In this document: one piece after another, positions 16,398 through 23,284 of the stretch | Layout: each line of letters opens with the position of its first letter | How positions within the stretch are numbered: position 1 is the first letter of the stretch | Origin: Gammaproteobacteria bacterium | GTDB taxonomy: Bacteria > Pseudomonadota > Gammaproteobacteria > JASBUN01 | Direction of reading: 5' to 3' | Length of the DNA stretch: 33,918 bases | Assembly (NCBI GenBank): GCA_030147845.1 | Contig: JASBUN010000029.1 | Span: 1 to 33,918, forward strand | Made by a program: the position numbers and the translations under genes | The notes under the pieces: generated by a model | The model's database searches: none | What the model saw: only the letters and a program-made list of their open reading frames with translations | Told to the model about the DNA's origin: nothing

Positions 16398-17333
16398 ATG
16401 GATCGGAACGATACTGGCGGAGCAAGGGACGATTTGTGCTGGCCGTTGGAGGCCAGTGTTAGTAACAGCGACGAGTTGAACTGGCACGCCGGCGCCAGTA
16501 ATCGCGTGCTCGACTTCCACGGCGATCCCGCCTCGGCGCAGTTGACGGTATTCTCCGACGGCAACCACCATATGGCGTTGGAGCAGTCGCTGCAGGCGTT
16601 CGCGGCGCAATTCCCGTCGGTCGGCGAGGTCTTCTATGTGACGCTGCCACCGGCGGTACTGTTGCCGCTTATGGTTCGTCCGGCGATCCGATTGGGCAAT
16701 CTGCGTTTGACCCTGCGCCCGCATATTTTCATTTCACCGCTCGATGTACTCGATGCGCTGGTCGCCCGCGAACAGGCGCAGTCGCCGGCCGCTTTTGCAC
16801 GTAGTCGTGGCTGCGCGCTGTTGGTGGCGCGCGGTAACCCGCGCCGGGTGAGCGGACTGGAGGCCTTGTTACGCGACGACATCCGGCTGTTTATCTCGAA
16901 TCCTGAACGTGAGCGGGCCAGCTTCGTGGTCTACTCCGAAACGCTCTGCACGCTGGCCCAGCATGCCGGTATGGATGCCGGTGCCTTGGCGGCACGGTTG
17001 GAAACGGGTACGCCAGGCTGCGTGCACGGCCAGCGCGTACACCATCGCGAGGCGCCGACCGCCGTCGCGCTCGGGCAGGCCGACGTGGCGGTGTTGTATC
17101 ACCACCTTGCACTACGCTATGTGCGCGCATTCCCTGATCGTTTTGACATGGTTGCGCTGCCGGGCAGCACCGATGTCGGCGCCTTTACCGGTCACGTAGT
17201 TACGACCTACGGTATTGCCTTGATCGGTGACGGTGGTCCGTGGGGCGCTTCGCTGCAGGCGTTTATGCAGAAAGATACGGTGGCCGGGATTTATCGCCAC
17301 CACGGCCTTGAGGCGGCGCCGGCGGCGGACTAA
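16398..17333 (+). CDS. ModA-like substrate-binding protein without signal peptide
   Basis: I chose the ATG at 16398 because of the AGGAGGG site 8 nt before it; the frame extends upstream but overlaps the riboswitch candidate. The 311-residue product looks like a type 2 periplasmic-binding fold of the molybdate/ModA (SBP_bac_11) kind: LTVFSDGNHHMALEQSLQAF at the first strand and helix, then LRPHIFISPLDVLDAL, CALLVARGNPRRV, DIRLFISNPERERASF, HREAPTAVALGQADVAVLYHH and FTGHVVTTYGIALIGD. Unlike ModA, there is no N-terminal hydrophobic signal or lipobox, so the protein should stay in the cytoplasm. No permease or ATPase gene follows. A role in binding, storing or sensing molybdate or tungstate is inferred from the fold and the riboswitch-like leader. 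The oxyanion ligand cannot be fixed from sequence alone. Confidence 0.75.
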   Translation: MDRNDTGGARDDLCWPLEASVSNSDELNWHAGASNRVLDFHGDPASAQLTVFSDGNHHMALEQSLQAFAAQFPSVGEVFYVTLPPAVLLPLMVRPAIRLGNLRLTLRPHIFISPLDVLDALVAREQAQSPAAFARSRGCALLVARGNPRRVSGLEALLRDDIRLFISNPERERASFVVYSETLCTLAQHAGMDAGALAARLETGTPGCVHGQRVHHREAPTAVALGQADVAVLYHHLALRYVRAFPDRFDMVALPGSTDVGAFTGHVVTTYGIALIGDGGPWGASLQAFMQKDTVAGIYRHHGLEAAPAAD

Positions 17334-17362
17334 ATAAAAAAAGCCCCGCGCGGGGGTGGGGC
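17334..17362 (-). terminator. Terminator-like hairpin, first copy
   Basis: GCCCC (17343-17347) pairs with GGGGC (17358-17362). An A-rich run at 17334-17342 would be the T tract on the minus strand. No minus-strand gene ends here; the copy resembles the functional one at 17836-17863. Confidence 0.45.
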
Positions 17363-17437
17363 CGGCGAGGTGGATGAGCGGCTAGGTTCGCATGCATTGA
17401 TCTCAATCACCTCACGTCCGACGACCGGCTATGACCT

Positions 17438-17516
17438 GAGCGGCTTTGCGAGACATTTAGGTTTGGCCAACACGAGTGATGATGCTCTCGCCAAGCCGCT
17501 AAGCGCGCCAAGGGAG
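17438..17516. repeat. Imperfect direct repeat, copy 1
   Basis: Shares GATGATGCTCTCGCCAAGCC, then AGCGCGCCAAGGGAG and an upstream CTTTGCGAGA block with 17704-17784. It lacks coding motifs and looks like a dispersed intergenic repeat. Confidence 0.75.
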
Positions 17517-17550
17517 AATAGGTTATCTCGCGTTGTGACCTGCGAATTTT

Positions 17551-17572
17551 GCACGGATGAGTCCGTGCCTAC
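17551..17572 (-). repeat. REP-like palindrome
   Basis: GCACGGATGAGTCCGTGC followed by CTAC. Read on the minus strand it begins GTAG-GCACGG, the GTAG-plus-palindrome shape of REP elements. It faces the copy at 17630-17651. Confidence 0.65.
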
Positions 17573-17629
17573 AAGGTGGGTAGCGATATCCAAACGTAGG
17601 CGCCGATTTCGAATTATTCCGTTGATCTT

Positions 17630-17651
17630 GTAGGCACGGCTTCAGCCGTGC
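17630..17651 (+). repeat. REP-like palindrome
   Basis: GTAG followed by GCACGGCTTCAGCCGTGC, an almost perfect palindrome. With 17551-17572 it forms an inverted pair 57 bp apart, the shape of a REPIN/BIME unit. A degenerate relative lies at 30634-30653. Confidence 0.7.
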
Positions 17652-17703
17652 ATGCACCCAGCCACCGGCTGAAAACGTCTAAAGCTTGTGTTTACTTTGC
17701 GCG

Positions 17704-17784
17704 CTCGGCGACTTTGCGAGAGTTTAACATTCGGCCAACGCACATGATGATGCTCTCGCCAAGCCGCACAGCGCGCCAAGGGAG
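17704..17784. repeat. Imperfect direct repeat, copy 2
   Basis: Second copy of 17438-17516, with a few substitutions and small length differences. The longest shared run covers TGATGATGCTCTCGCCAAGC. Confidence 0.75.
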
Positions 17785-17833
17785 TGACGCGCGTAGCCGC
17801 CGAATTTCATTTCCGGCAGTGGCCGTGGCCTAG

Positions 17834-17864
17834 ACAAAAAAAGCCCCGCGCACGGCGGGGCTTG
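17834..17864 (-). terminator. Intrinsic terminator of the DUF3604 operon
   Basis: AAGCCCCGC (17841-17849) and GCGGGGCTT (17855-17863) form a 9-bp stem with a 5-nt loop. On the minus strand it is followed by a run of seven T. It lies 22 bp after the DUF3604 stop codon. Confidence 0.85.
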
Positions 17865-17885
17865 AGGTGGTCATCGGCGGTCGTT

Positions 17886-20294
17886 TTATTTGAAGTTGAT
17901 GAACAGGGCCGACGACCAGGCCATGGACTGGTCACGCTGACGGCCGGCGAAGTACACCGGCCGGAAGCCGTGCGGACCGTTGTGTGGGTCGACATCGATG
18001 ACGCCGGACAGGTCACGCGGCAGTTCCGACTCGGTCAATCGTTCTACGCCCAGGAACATATCCTGGCCGCCGAGTTCACGCAGCAGCGCGCCGTTGCCGG
18101 CCATGAGCTCTTCGCCGGTTATTTCCCAACAGAACTGCGGGCAGTGGGTAAAGGGGTTGCCGTCGAGCGGATTGCCGACTTTGACGTAGCCGTCGATGGT
18201 GCCCTCGACGCGGATACGGCAACCGCGCAGATTGCTGACGTCCAGCTCGATGCCATCGGCATCGCCGTAGGTATCGGAACGGAAGCTGATTTGCTGTTCA
18301 CCGTGCGGTGCGTGGTTCAGTGCGCCGCGCCAGGCGCTTTCTTCACGATGTTCGAAGCCGACGCCGTGGAAATGGTTGATGACGCCGTTGGTGATGGTGA
18401 TGGTGCCGCGCCATGCCGCCCAGCGGTAGCGATCCTTGATCCGTGCGCCGCCCCAACGGAAGCGAATGCGCCGCTCGGAGTAGCCGCCTTCTTCGTGTAG
18501 GTTGCGCCGCCAGATCAATCCTGCGTGGTCGTAGGCGCTGATTTCCTCCCAGCCGGCGTCGCCGAGGAAGCGATAGCCGATCTCGGCGCTGCCCTTGTGG
18601 CCGAATTCGTCGCCCTGAATGTGTTTTCCGGACCACGACAGCGCGACGCTGCGTTCGCCGGTGGTGGCCCAGGTATGGCGCGCGCGTAGTGCTTTACCGA
18701 TCGTCTTGCGGTCCAGTTTGTCCGCGATCACGCCGGTGACGCCACCCTTGACGCCAAACACCGCCGTACCCGGCACGCCGCCGCCACAACGGCCACGGTG
18801 TTCATCGCCGTTGGCCGAAGCGCCGAGTTTGTATCCACGCGCCATGGCGTCGCGGTATAGCCACGGGAACTGGCCCCAGGCCGAGCCGATCTCGACCAGA
18901 CGTTCCAGCACCGGGTGGTGCCAGTCGAGTATGCAGCGCCGTCCGCCGACATGCGGCATCAGCAGATGGCCCTCCGGATCATGGGCGTAGGTAGCCCACA
19001 GCTCCTCCAGCGGCCAGGCGCCCGGCTCGATCGTGTCGCCAGCCATGTCCTCGTTCCACTCGAAAGACCGGCACACGTTACCTTCTTTGTCGAACGGGAA
19101 TTCGGGTTTTTTGCCGTGTAGAAACACGACGTTGTGGTCGCCGCCGGCACACGAATTGCCGCACCACTCGGTGCCGGGGTAGCAGACGAATTCACCGCTC
19201 TTGTTCAGCCCGTCGATGGTCTTGACCGCCGTTTCCCAGCGCGCCTTGGTGATTTGAAAGTCATTGGCGGTATAGCCGAGCACGTCGAGCCCGGCGACGT
19301 CGCGACCGTAGGTGAGGTTGTAGACGGTGTTGTTGGTGCCGACGGTGTCGTCGGAATGCACGTGCAGGTCACCGTAATAGCTGCGTGGCACACTGAGCGC
19401 ATCGTCGACCGTGATGTAGAAGGTCTGCTCGGGGACAATCGGGTGGTCGAGCATGCGCGCGCTGACCACCAGTTCACCGGCGGCGGCGGTCGGCAGATCC
19501 TTGATCAGCGCCACCGCCCAACCTTTGCCGGCCAAGGCGACGGTCTTTTCGTACACTTTCTTGCCGTCGAGCTTGGCTTCGATGGCGACTTTGCCGCCGA
19601 CGTCCCAGCAGGTGTTACCCCACTCATCCTCGGCGCGTACCCGCAGCGGCAGTTTCTGCCCGCTACGGACCATGCGCGAGGCGACCAGTTGTAACTGTGC
19701 CGGTGCGCCTGCAACGATGTCCATGACGATGTCGCCGGGAATCGGCGCGAAGCGCGAGGTGCCGAGCGGATCGACGTAACAACGGAAGCGGAAGCCTTCC
19801 TCGACGAAGGTCTGTACGCGCGTACCCGGTCCGCCGGCGCGTTTGTCGCCCAAGCGGATGACGATATGATCGCCGGGTTTGAGATAGCCATCGACGGTAT
19901 CGACGATCACCGCTTTCTGGAAAGGACGCTCGTGGCCTTTTTGGTCAAAGCGCACTTTCAGTGATTGCACCGTGGCGGGACTTTGACCGGGAGCCAAAGG
20001 TGCCGCCAGATACTCAGCCGAGACATAGTTGGCGCCGGTCGGGTCGACGGTCTGAAACAGCGCCCAGTCGGAATAGAATTTGAATGTCGCCTTCAGCCAG
20101 GCGCCATCGGCAATGCCGGATGCGCCGACCTCATAGTCGAGCACGATTTCCTGCCAACTCCCGGCTACCAGCCGGTCGGTATGGCAAGACACGCTGCCGA
20201 GGAACGACATGCCTTTGGTCTTTTTGTACAGCCCCTTGGGCGCCGTGTATTCGCCCAAAATGGTTTTCAACTCTGTGTCGGACATCTTCTTCAC
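17886..20294 (-). CDS. DUF3604 PHP-like metallohydrolase
   Basis: An 802-residue protein without signal peptide or membrane segments. The N-terminal 290 residues are beta-rich domains. From residue about 302 a PHP/amidohydrolase-like core begins: YYGDLHVHSDD (HxH metal motif), PGTEW, GGDHNVVFL, LLMPHVGG and GASANGDEHRG (the second His-rich metal site, residue about 493). These match the DUF3604 family, whose substrates are not established. The GTG at 20294 is the supported start, because GGAG lies 7 nt before it; the ATG at 20285 is too far from that site. The SLC13 gene lies 59 bp upstream on the same strand, so the two are probably co-transcribed, which suggests that the enzyme acts on what the carrier imports. 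Confidence 0.88.
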   Translation of the reverse strand: MKKMSDTELKTILGEYTAPKGLYKKTKGMSFLGSVSCHTDRLVAGSWQEIVLDYEVGASGIADGAWLKATFKFYSDWALFQTVDPTGANYVSAEYLAAPLAPGQSPATVQSLKVRFDQKGHERPFQKAVIVDTVDGYLKPGDHIVIRLGDKRAGGPGTRVQTFVEEGFRFRCYVDPLGTSRFAPIPGDIVMDIVAGAPAQLQLVASRMVRSGQKLPLRVRAEDEWGNTCWDVGGKVAIEAKLDGKKVYEKTVALAGKGWAVALIKDLPTAAAGELVVSARMLDHPIVPEQTFYITVDDALSVPRSYYGDLHVHSDDTVGTNNTVYNLTYGRDVAGLDVLGYTANDFQITKARWETAVKTIDGLNKSGEFVCYPGTEWCGNSCAGGDHNVVFLHGKKPEFPFDKEGNVCRSFEWNEDMAGDTIEPGAWPLEELWATYAHDPEGHLLMPHVGGRRCILDWHHPVLERLVEIGSAWGQFPWLYRDAMARGYKLGASANGDEHRGRCGGGVPGTAVFGVKGGVTGVIADKLDRKTIGKALRARHTWATTGERSVALSWSGKHIQGDEFGHKGSAEIGYRFLGDAGWEEISAYDHAGLIWRRNLHEEGGYSERRIRFRWGGARIKDRYRWAAWRGTITITNGVINHFHGVGFEHREESAWRGALNHAPHGEQQISFRSDTYGDADGIELDVSNLRGCRIRVEGTIDGYVKVGNPLDGNPFTHCPQFCWEITGEELMAGNGALLRELGGQDMFLGVERLTESELPRDLSGVIDVDPHNGPHGFRPVYFAGRQRDQSMAWSSALFINFK

Positions 20295-20353
20295 AGTAAT
20301 TCTCCTACATCGGTGGCATGAAAAGACAGATCACAAGTAGTTCCATTGTCCGA

Positions 20354-21934
20354 TCAAAACGGCCATGGTGCTGTCGGGTCCCAGACAGGCAGGCCGAGAT
20401 AGGCATACCACGGCGCCATGATCAAAACGCCATAGGCCATCGCGATCAAAATACATACCCAGCCGGCTTTGGCGTAATCGGTAACGCTGAATGTCTCCGA
20501 GCCGTAAGCGATGACGGCGGCGGTGATTTGCGTCGGCAGCAGGTAGGCGTAGGTGTCGGTGTCGGACACCAGCAGCGTGAACGAGACCGGATGCAGATGT
20601 ACTTGTGGCGCCATGTGATAGAGGATTGGCGCCAGCATGGCGATCGAGGCGACGTTGGACAGCATGCCGATGCGGATCAGGTGGGTACCGGCCATGAGCG
20701 CCAAAACGATGCCCCACCAGGGCAGGCCGACGACCGCACCATGAATCAGGTCGGCCAGATAGGCCGCCAGCCCCGACTTCGACATGGCCGCGGTCATGGT
20801 AATAGCGCCGCCGAGCAACAGAAACGTTCCCCAAATGGTTTTGTTTTGCACTTCGTTCCATTTGAAGGGGAACAGGCCGGGCGTGAATAGCAGCAAAATA
20901 CCGATCAGTCCGATGATGCCGAGTTGGAAGCTGTGCAAATGATAGATCGGGCTGCCTTTGCCCATCATGAATAGCAGCGCAATCAATGCGAACAGCACCA
21001 CCAGCGTCCATTCACCGCGCGACATCCTGCCCAGCTCTTGGTGCTGTTGATGAATTTGTTTGTAGCCCCCGGCAATCTCGATACCACCGGTCTTGAAGTG
21101 GTAGCGTACCCACCACTGCGTCAGCACGAACATGCCGAGATAGGGAAACTGCATCAACGCCCAGTCCAGATAGCCGATGCTGTAGCCGCCCTCCGAAAAA
21201 ATGTTGACCATGATCAGGTTAGGCAGATGGGCGGTCATGATGAAAACGCCGCTGATCATGGTGCCGTAGACCAACGACTGGATGACGATGGCCTTCTTGG
21301 CTTCATTTTCTTCCGGCGAATCACCGAGCAGATTGGTAATGCCCTTGACTACCGGCAGCAGCGTCGCCGCGCGCGCATTGGCGGCCGGGATCAGAAAAGC
21401 AAGAATGATGTTGACGCCGAACATGCCCCAGATCACGCGCCCGACATTGGACGCCTTTATGCGGTCGAGCATACCCAAAGCGATACGCCGATCGAGTTTT
21501 AGCAGTTGCATGACCGCGCCGACCAGAAAGGCGAATAGACACAGCCAGACGACGTGTTTGGTGAAACCGGAGAATACGGTGCCCATGGGCGGCACAAATT
21601 TGCCTTTTTTCTCGACCCAGGGGATACCGTGAGTCAGGATCAGCAGGGTCGGCACCGAGATGCCGGTAATACCGACGGGCAGCGCCTCGGATACCCACAT
21701 CAGGCTGGCCCAGACAACGATGGCGAGTACCGCCATGCCGTTGGCGGATAAGCCCTCTGGTCGTGGGAATACCCATAAAATCAAGGCGAACATGACCCAA
21801 GCGCCGATAAAGCCGATGGCGACGCGGGTAGGGTTACGCCCGCTTGCGCGGATGTTACCGGCGAGATATCCGAGGATGCCCCCTCGCTCTGCGGACAAGA
21901 GGACGTCGGGCTGGTCTTTAACGATGGTGGACAT
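20354..21934 (-). CDS. SLC13/DASS-family anion permease
   Basis: A 526-residue protein with about a dozen hydrophobic helices. It follows the DASS pattern: LPVGITGISVPTLLIL, GFTKHVVWLCLFAFLVGAVM, FLIPAANARAATLLPVVKGI (in place of the usual Ser-Asn-Thr), WGTFLLLGGAITMTAAMSKSGLA, HLIRIGMLSNVASIAMLAP and LLPTQITAAVIAYGSETFS. These carriers usually import di- or tricarboxylates or sulfate with sodium. The first substrate-site motif is altered (AANARAA rather than SNTATA-like), which may mean a different substrate. A GGGAG site precedes the ATG. The first 30 residues are a hydrophilic extension. It is the first gene of the operon with DUF3604 and is divergent from the Crp/Fnr regulator. Confidence 0.92.
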   Translation of the reverse strand: MSTIVKDQPDVLLSAERGGILGYLAGNIRASGRNPTRVAIGFIGAWVMFALILWVFPRPEGLSANGMAVLAIVVWASLMWVSEALPVGITGISVPTLLILTHGIPWVEKKGKFVPPMGTVFSGFTKHVVWLCLFAFLVGAVMQLLKLDRRIALGMLDRIKASNVGRVIWGMFGVNIILAFLIPAANARAATLLPVVKGITNLLGDSPEENEAKKAIVIQSLVYGTMISGVFIMTAHLPNLIMVNIFSEGGYSIGYLDWALMQFPYLGMFVLTQWWVRYHFKTGGIEIAGGYKQIHQQHQELGRMSRGEWTLVVLFALIALLFMMGKGSPIYHLHSFQLGIIGLIGILLLFTPGLFPFKWNEVQNKTIWGTFLLLGGAITMTAAMSKSGLAAYLADLIHGAVVGLPWWGIVLALMAGTHLIRIGMLSNVASIAMLAPILYHMAPQVHLHPVSFTLLVSDTDTYAYLLPTQITAAVIAYGSETFSVTDYAKAGWVCILIAMAYGVLIMAPWYAYLGLPVWDPTAPWPF

Positions 21935-22044
21935 GACACGCTCCCGTGGTGATTTATAGTTTTATTGCGATGGTTGGGCGCCATCTGGCTTGTGCTCGGC
22001 CGCGGTACTGGTACTATAAATTCAATCTGTACCCCGATAGAGCC

Positions 22045-22060
22045 AGATTAACTATCAAAT
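22045..22060. promoter_or_regulatory. Weak Crp/Fnr-like half-site candidate
   Basis: AGATTAACTATCAAAT reads on the minus strand as ATTTGATAGTTAATCT. The first arm fits TTGAT, but the second arm is only a partial match to ATCAA. It lies between the divergent SLC13 and regulator genes. Confidence 0.25.
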
Positions 22061-22153
22061 AGGGCTGGTCGCGCCGCTGTCGTCCAGCCGACATCAAATC
22101 GCATATAAGAAAAGCAACATATCGTGGACACCCTGGTCAGGTGGGGAGGTGGC

Positions 22154-22876
22154 ATGGTTGAGCACGCTTGGAATCGTCCGCCGTCGGATTTTCTCGGCAA
22201 TCTGCCTAAGGCTGAACGGGAGGCGCTGCTGGCGCTCGGCCACCGTCGTGTGTTCCGCAAGGGCGATCACGTTTTTCAATCCGGCGCGCCAGGTCAGAAT
22301 GTATATGTTCTGCAAGAAGGCCGGGCGAAGATCTACAAGCTGTCCGATTCCGGTAAAGAAGTCATTCTGTGGTTCTGTTTTCCGGGCGAGGTATTCGGCC
22401 TTGCGGAAGTGTGTCGCGGTGAGCAGCGCGGAGTTTACGCCCAGGTTTGCACCGACGCTCAGGTGCTATGCCTGCGCCGTGACCAATTCACCCAGTTTCT
22501 GGAGCGATACCCCGCCACCGCGCTGCAGGTGATCGATCTGTTGTCCTGCCGTATGCGTGTGCTCAGCGATATTTTGCTCAACCTGGCTACGGACGACGTG
22601 CCGGCGCGCGTGATTAAACTCATACTGCGATTGTGCGCGCGATACGGCAAGCGCACGGATTTCGGCGTCGATTTGGATATTCCACTCACACATCAGGAAA
22701 TTGCCGACATGGTCGGCACCACCCGCCAGACCGTGACGTCCGTATTAAGCGAACTCAAGCGTTTGGGCGTCGTCAGTATGGAGCACCGATGTATTCACAT
22801 CGACAGCGAGGAGTTGTTGGAACATATCATCGCCGCGTCCGGGGGTGCGACGCCGGCGCTAACGCCGGTCTGGTAG
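22154..22876 (+). CDS. Crp/Fnr-family transcription regulator
   Basis: The start at 22154 follows a GGGGAGG site; an upstream GTG at 22124 is less likely. The 240-residue product has an N-terminal cNMP-binding beta-roll (RKGDHVFQSGAPGQNVYVLQEG, PGEVFGLAEVCRGEQR), a long dimer helix (LQVIDLLSCRMRVLSDIL) and a C-terminal winged helix with a Crp-type recognition helix (THQEIADMVGTTRQTVTSVLSELKR). No N-terminal cysteine cluster for a [4Fe-4S] centre is visible, so it is not FNR itself. The phosphate-binding cassette is not a clear cAMP site (RGEQRGVYAQ), so the ligand is unknown. The divergent arrangement with the SLC13-DUF3604 operon makes that operon its probable target. Confidence 0.92.
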   Translation: MVEHAWNRPPSDFLGNLPKAEREALLALGHRRVFRKGDHVFQSGAPGQNVYVLQEGRAKIYKLSDSGKEVILWFCFPGEVFGLAEVCRGEQRGVYAQVCTDAQVLCLRRDQFTQFLERYPATALQVIDLLSCRMRVLSDILLNLATDDVPARVIKLILRLCARYGKRTDFGVDLDIPLTHQEIADMVGTTRQTVTSVLSELKRLGVVSMEHRCIHIDSEELLEHIIAASGGATPALTPVW

Positions 22877-22913
22877 TGCGGCGGCGCAGCCTGAACATCG
22901 GCGGGGGTAGCGC

Positions 22914-23177
22914 ATGAGGGCGGCGCTGGTGGTGGTAATGGTGGTCGACTTCTATGTCCTTATCTACTATCGGCTGTTGGTGCGCTTCTACTATGAACGC
23001 ACCACCGGTCGGCGCGAGACGACCTTCGGCGCCTTGTTCAGTCTGCCGCCCTACCGTGTGCTTCCGGAACGCGGCAGGCGTTATGCAAAACGCTATTGGC
23101 TGGCTTTGTTGCTGCTGATTTGCACCGTGCTGGTACTGGCCTGGCACTTGAAATTATCGTTGGCAAGCTTGCCCTGA
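22914..23177 (+). CDS. Small two-helix membrane protein
   Basis: Predicted 87 residues. ATG at 22914 with GGGGG about 7 nt before it. Two hydrophobic helices flank a basic loop: residues 4-23 (ALVVVMVVDFYVLIYYRLLV) and about 62-82 (WLALLLLICTVLVLAWHL). The loop contains YERTTGRRETTFGALFSL and RVLPERGRRYAKRY, rich in Arg, which would favour a cytoplasmic location. No family recognised. It follows the regulator by 37 bp and precedes rlmKL by about 100 bp on the same strand, so it could be translated from the regulator transcript. Confidence 0.6.
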   Translation: MRAALVVVMVVDFYVLIYYRLLVRFYYERTTGRRETTFGALFSLPPYRVLPERGRRYAKRYWLALLLLICTVLVLAWHLKLSLASLP

Positions 23178-23284
23178 GGCGAATTTGAGGCCGCCGGCGG
23201 GGAAAAGATGCCGCCGGCGTCTGGCCGTACGCCCGCGCCTCCAGTAGAATCGGCCGCCCTGATACCTGCCCTGTGCGGCCCATC

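Larger units (their letters stand above)
17334..17885. other. Gene-free repeat block between convergent genes
   Basis: This 550-bp block holds two similar terminator hairpins (17334-17362 and 17836-17863), an imperfect direct repeat of about 80 bp (17438-17516 and 17704-17784), and an inverted pair of REP-like palindromes (17551-17572 and 17630-17651). Frames here show no protein motif. Confidence 0.75.
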
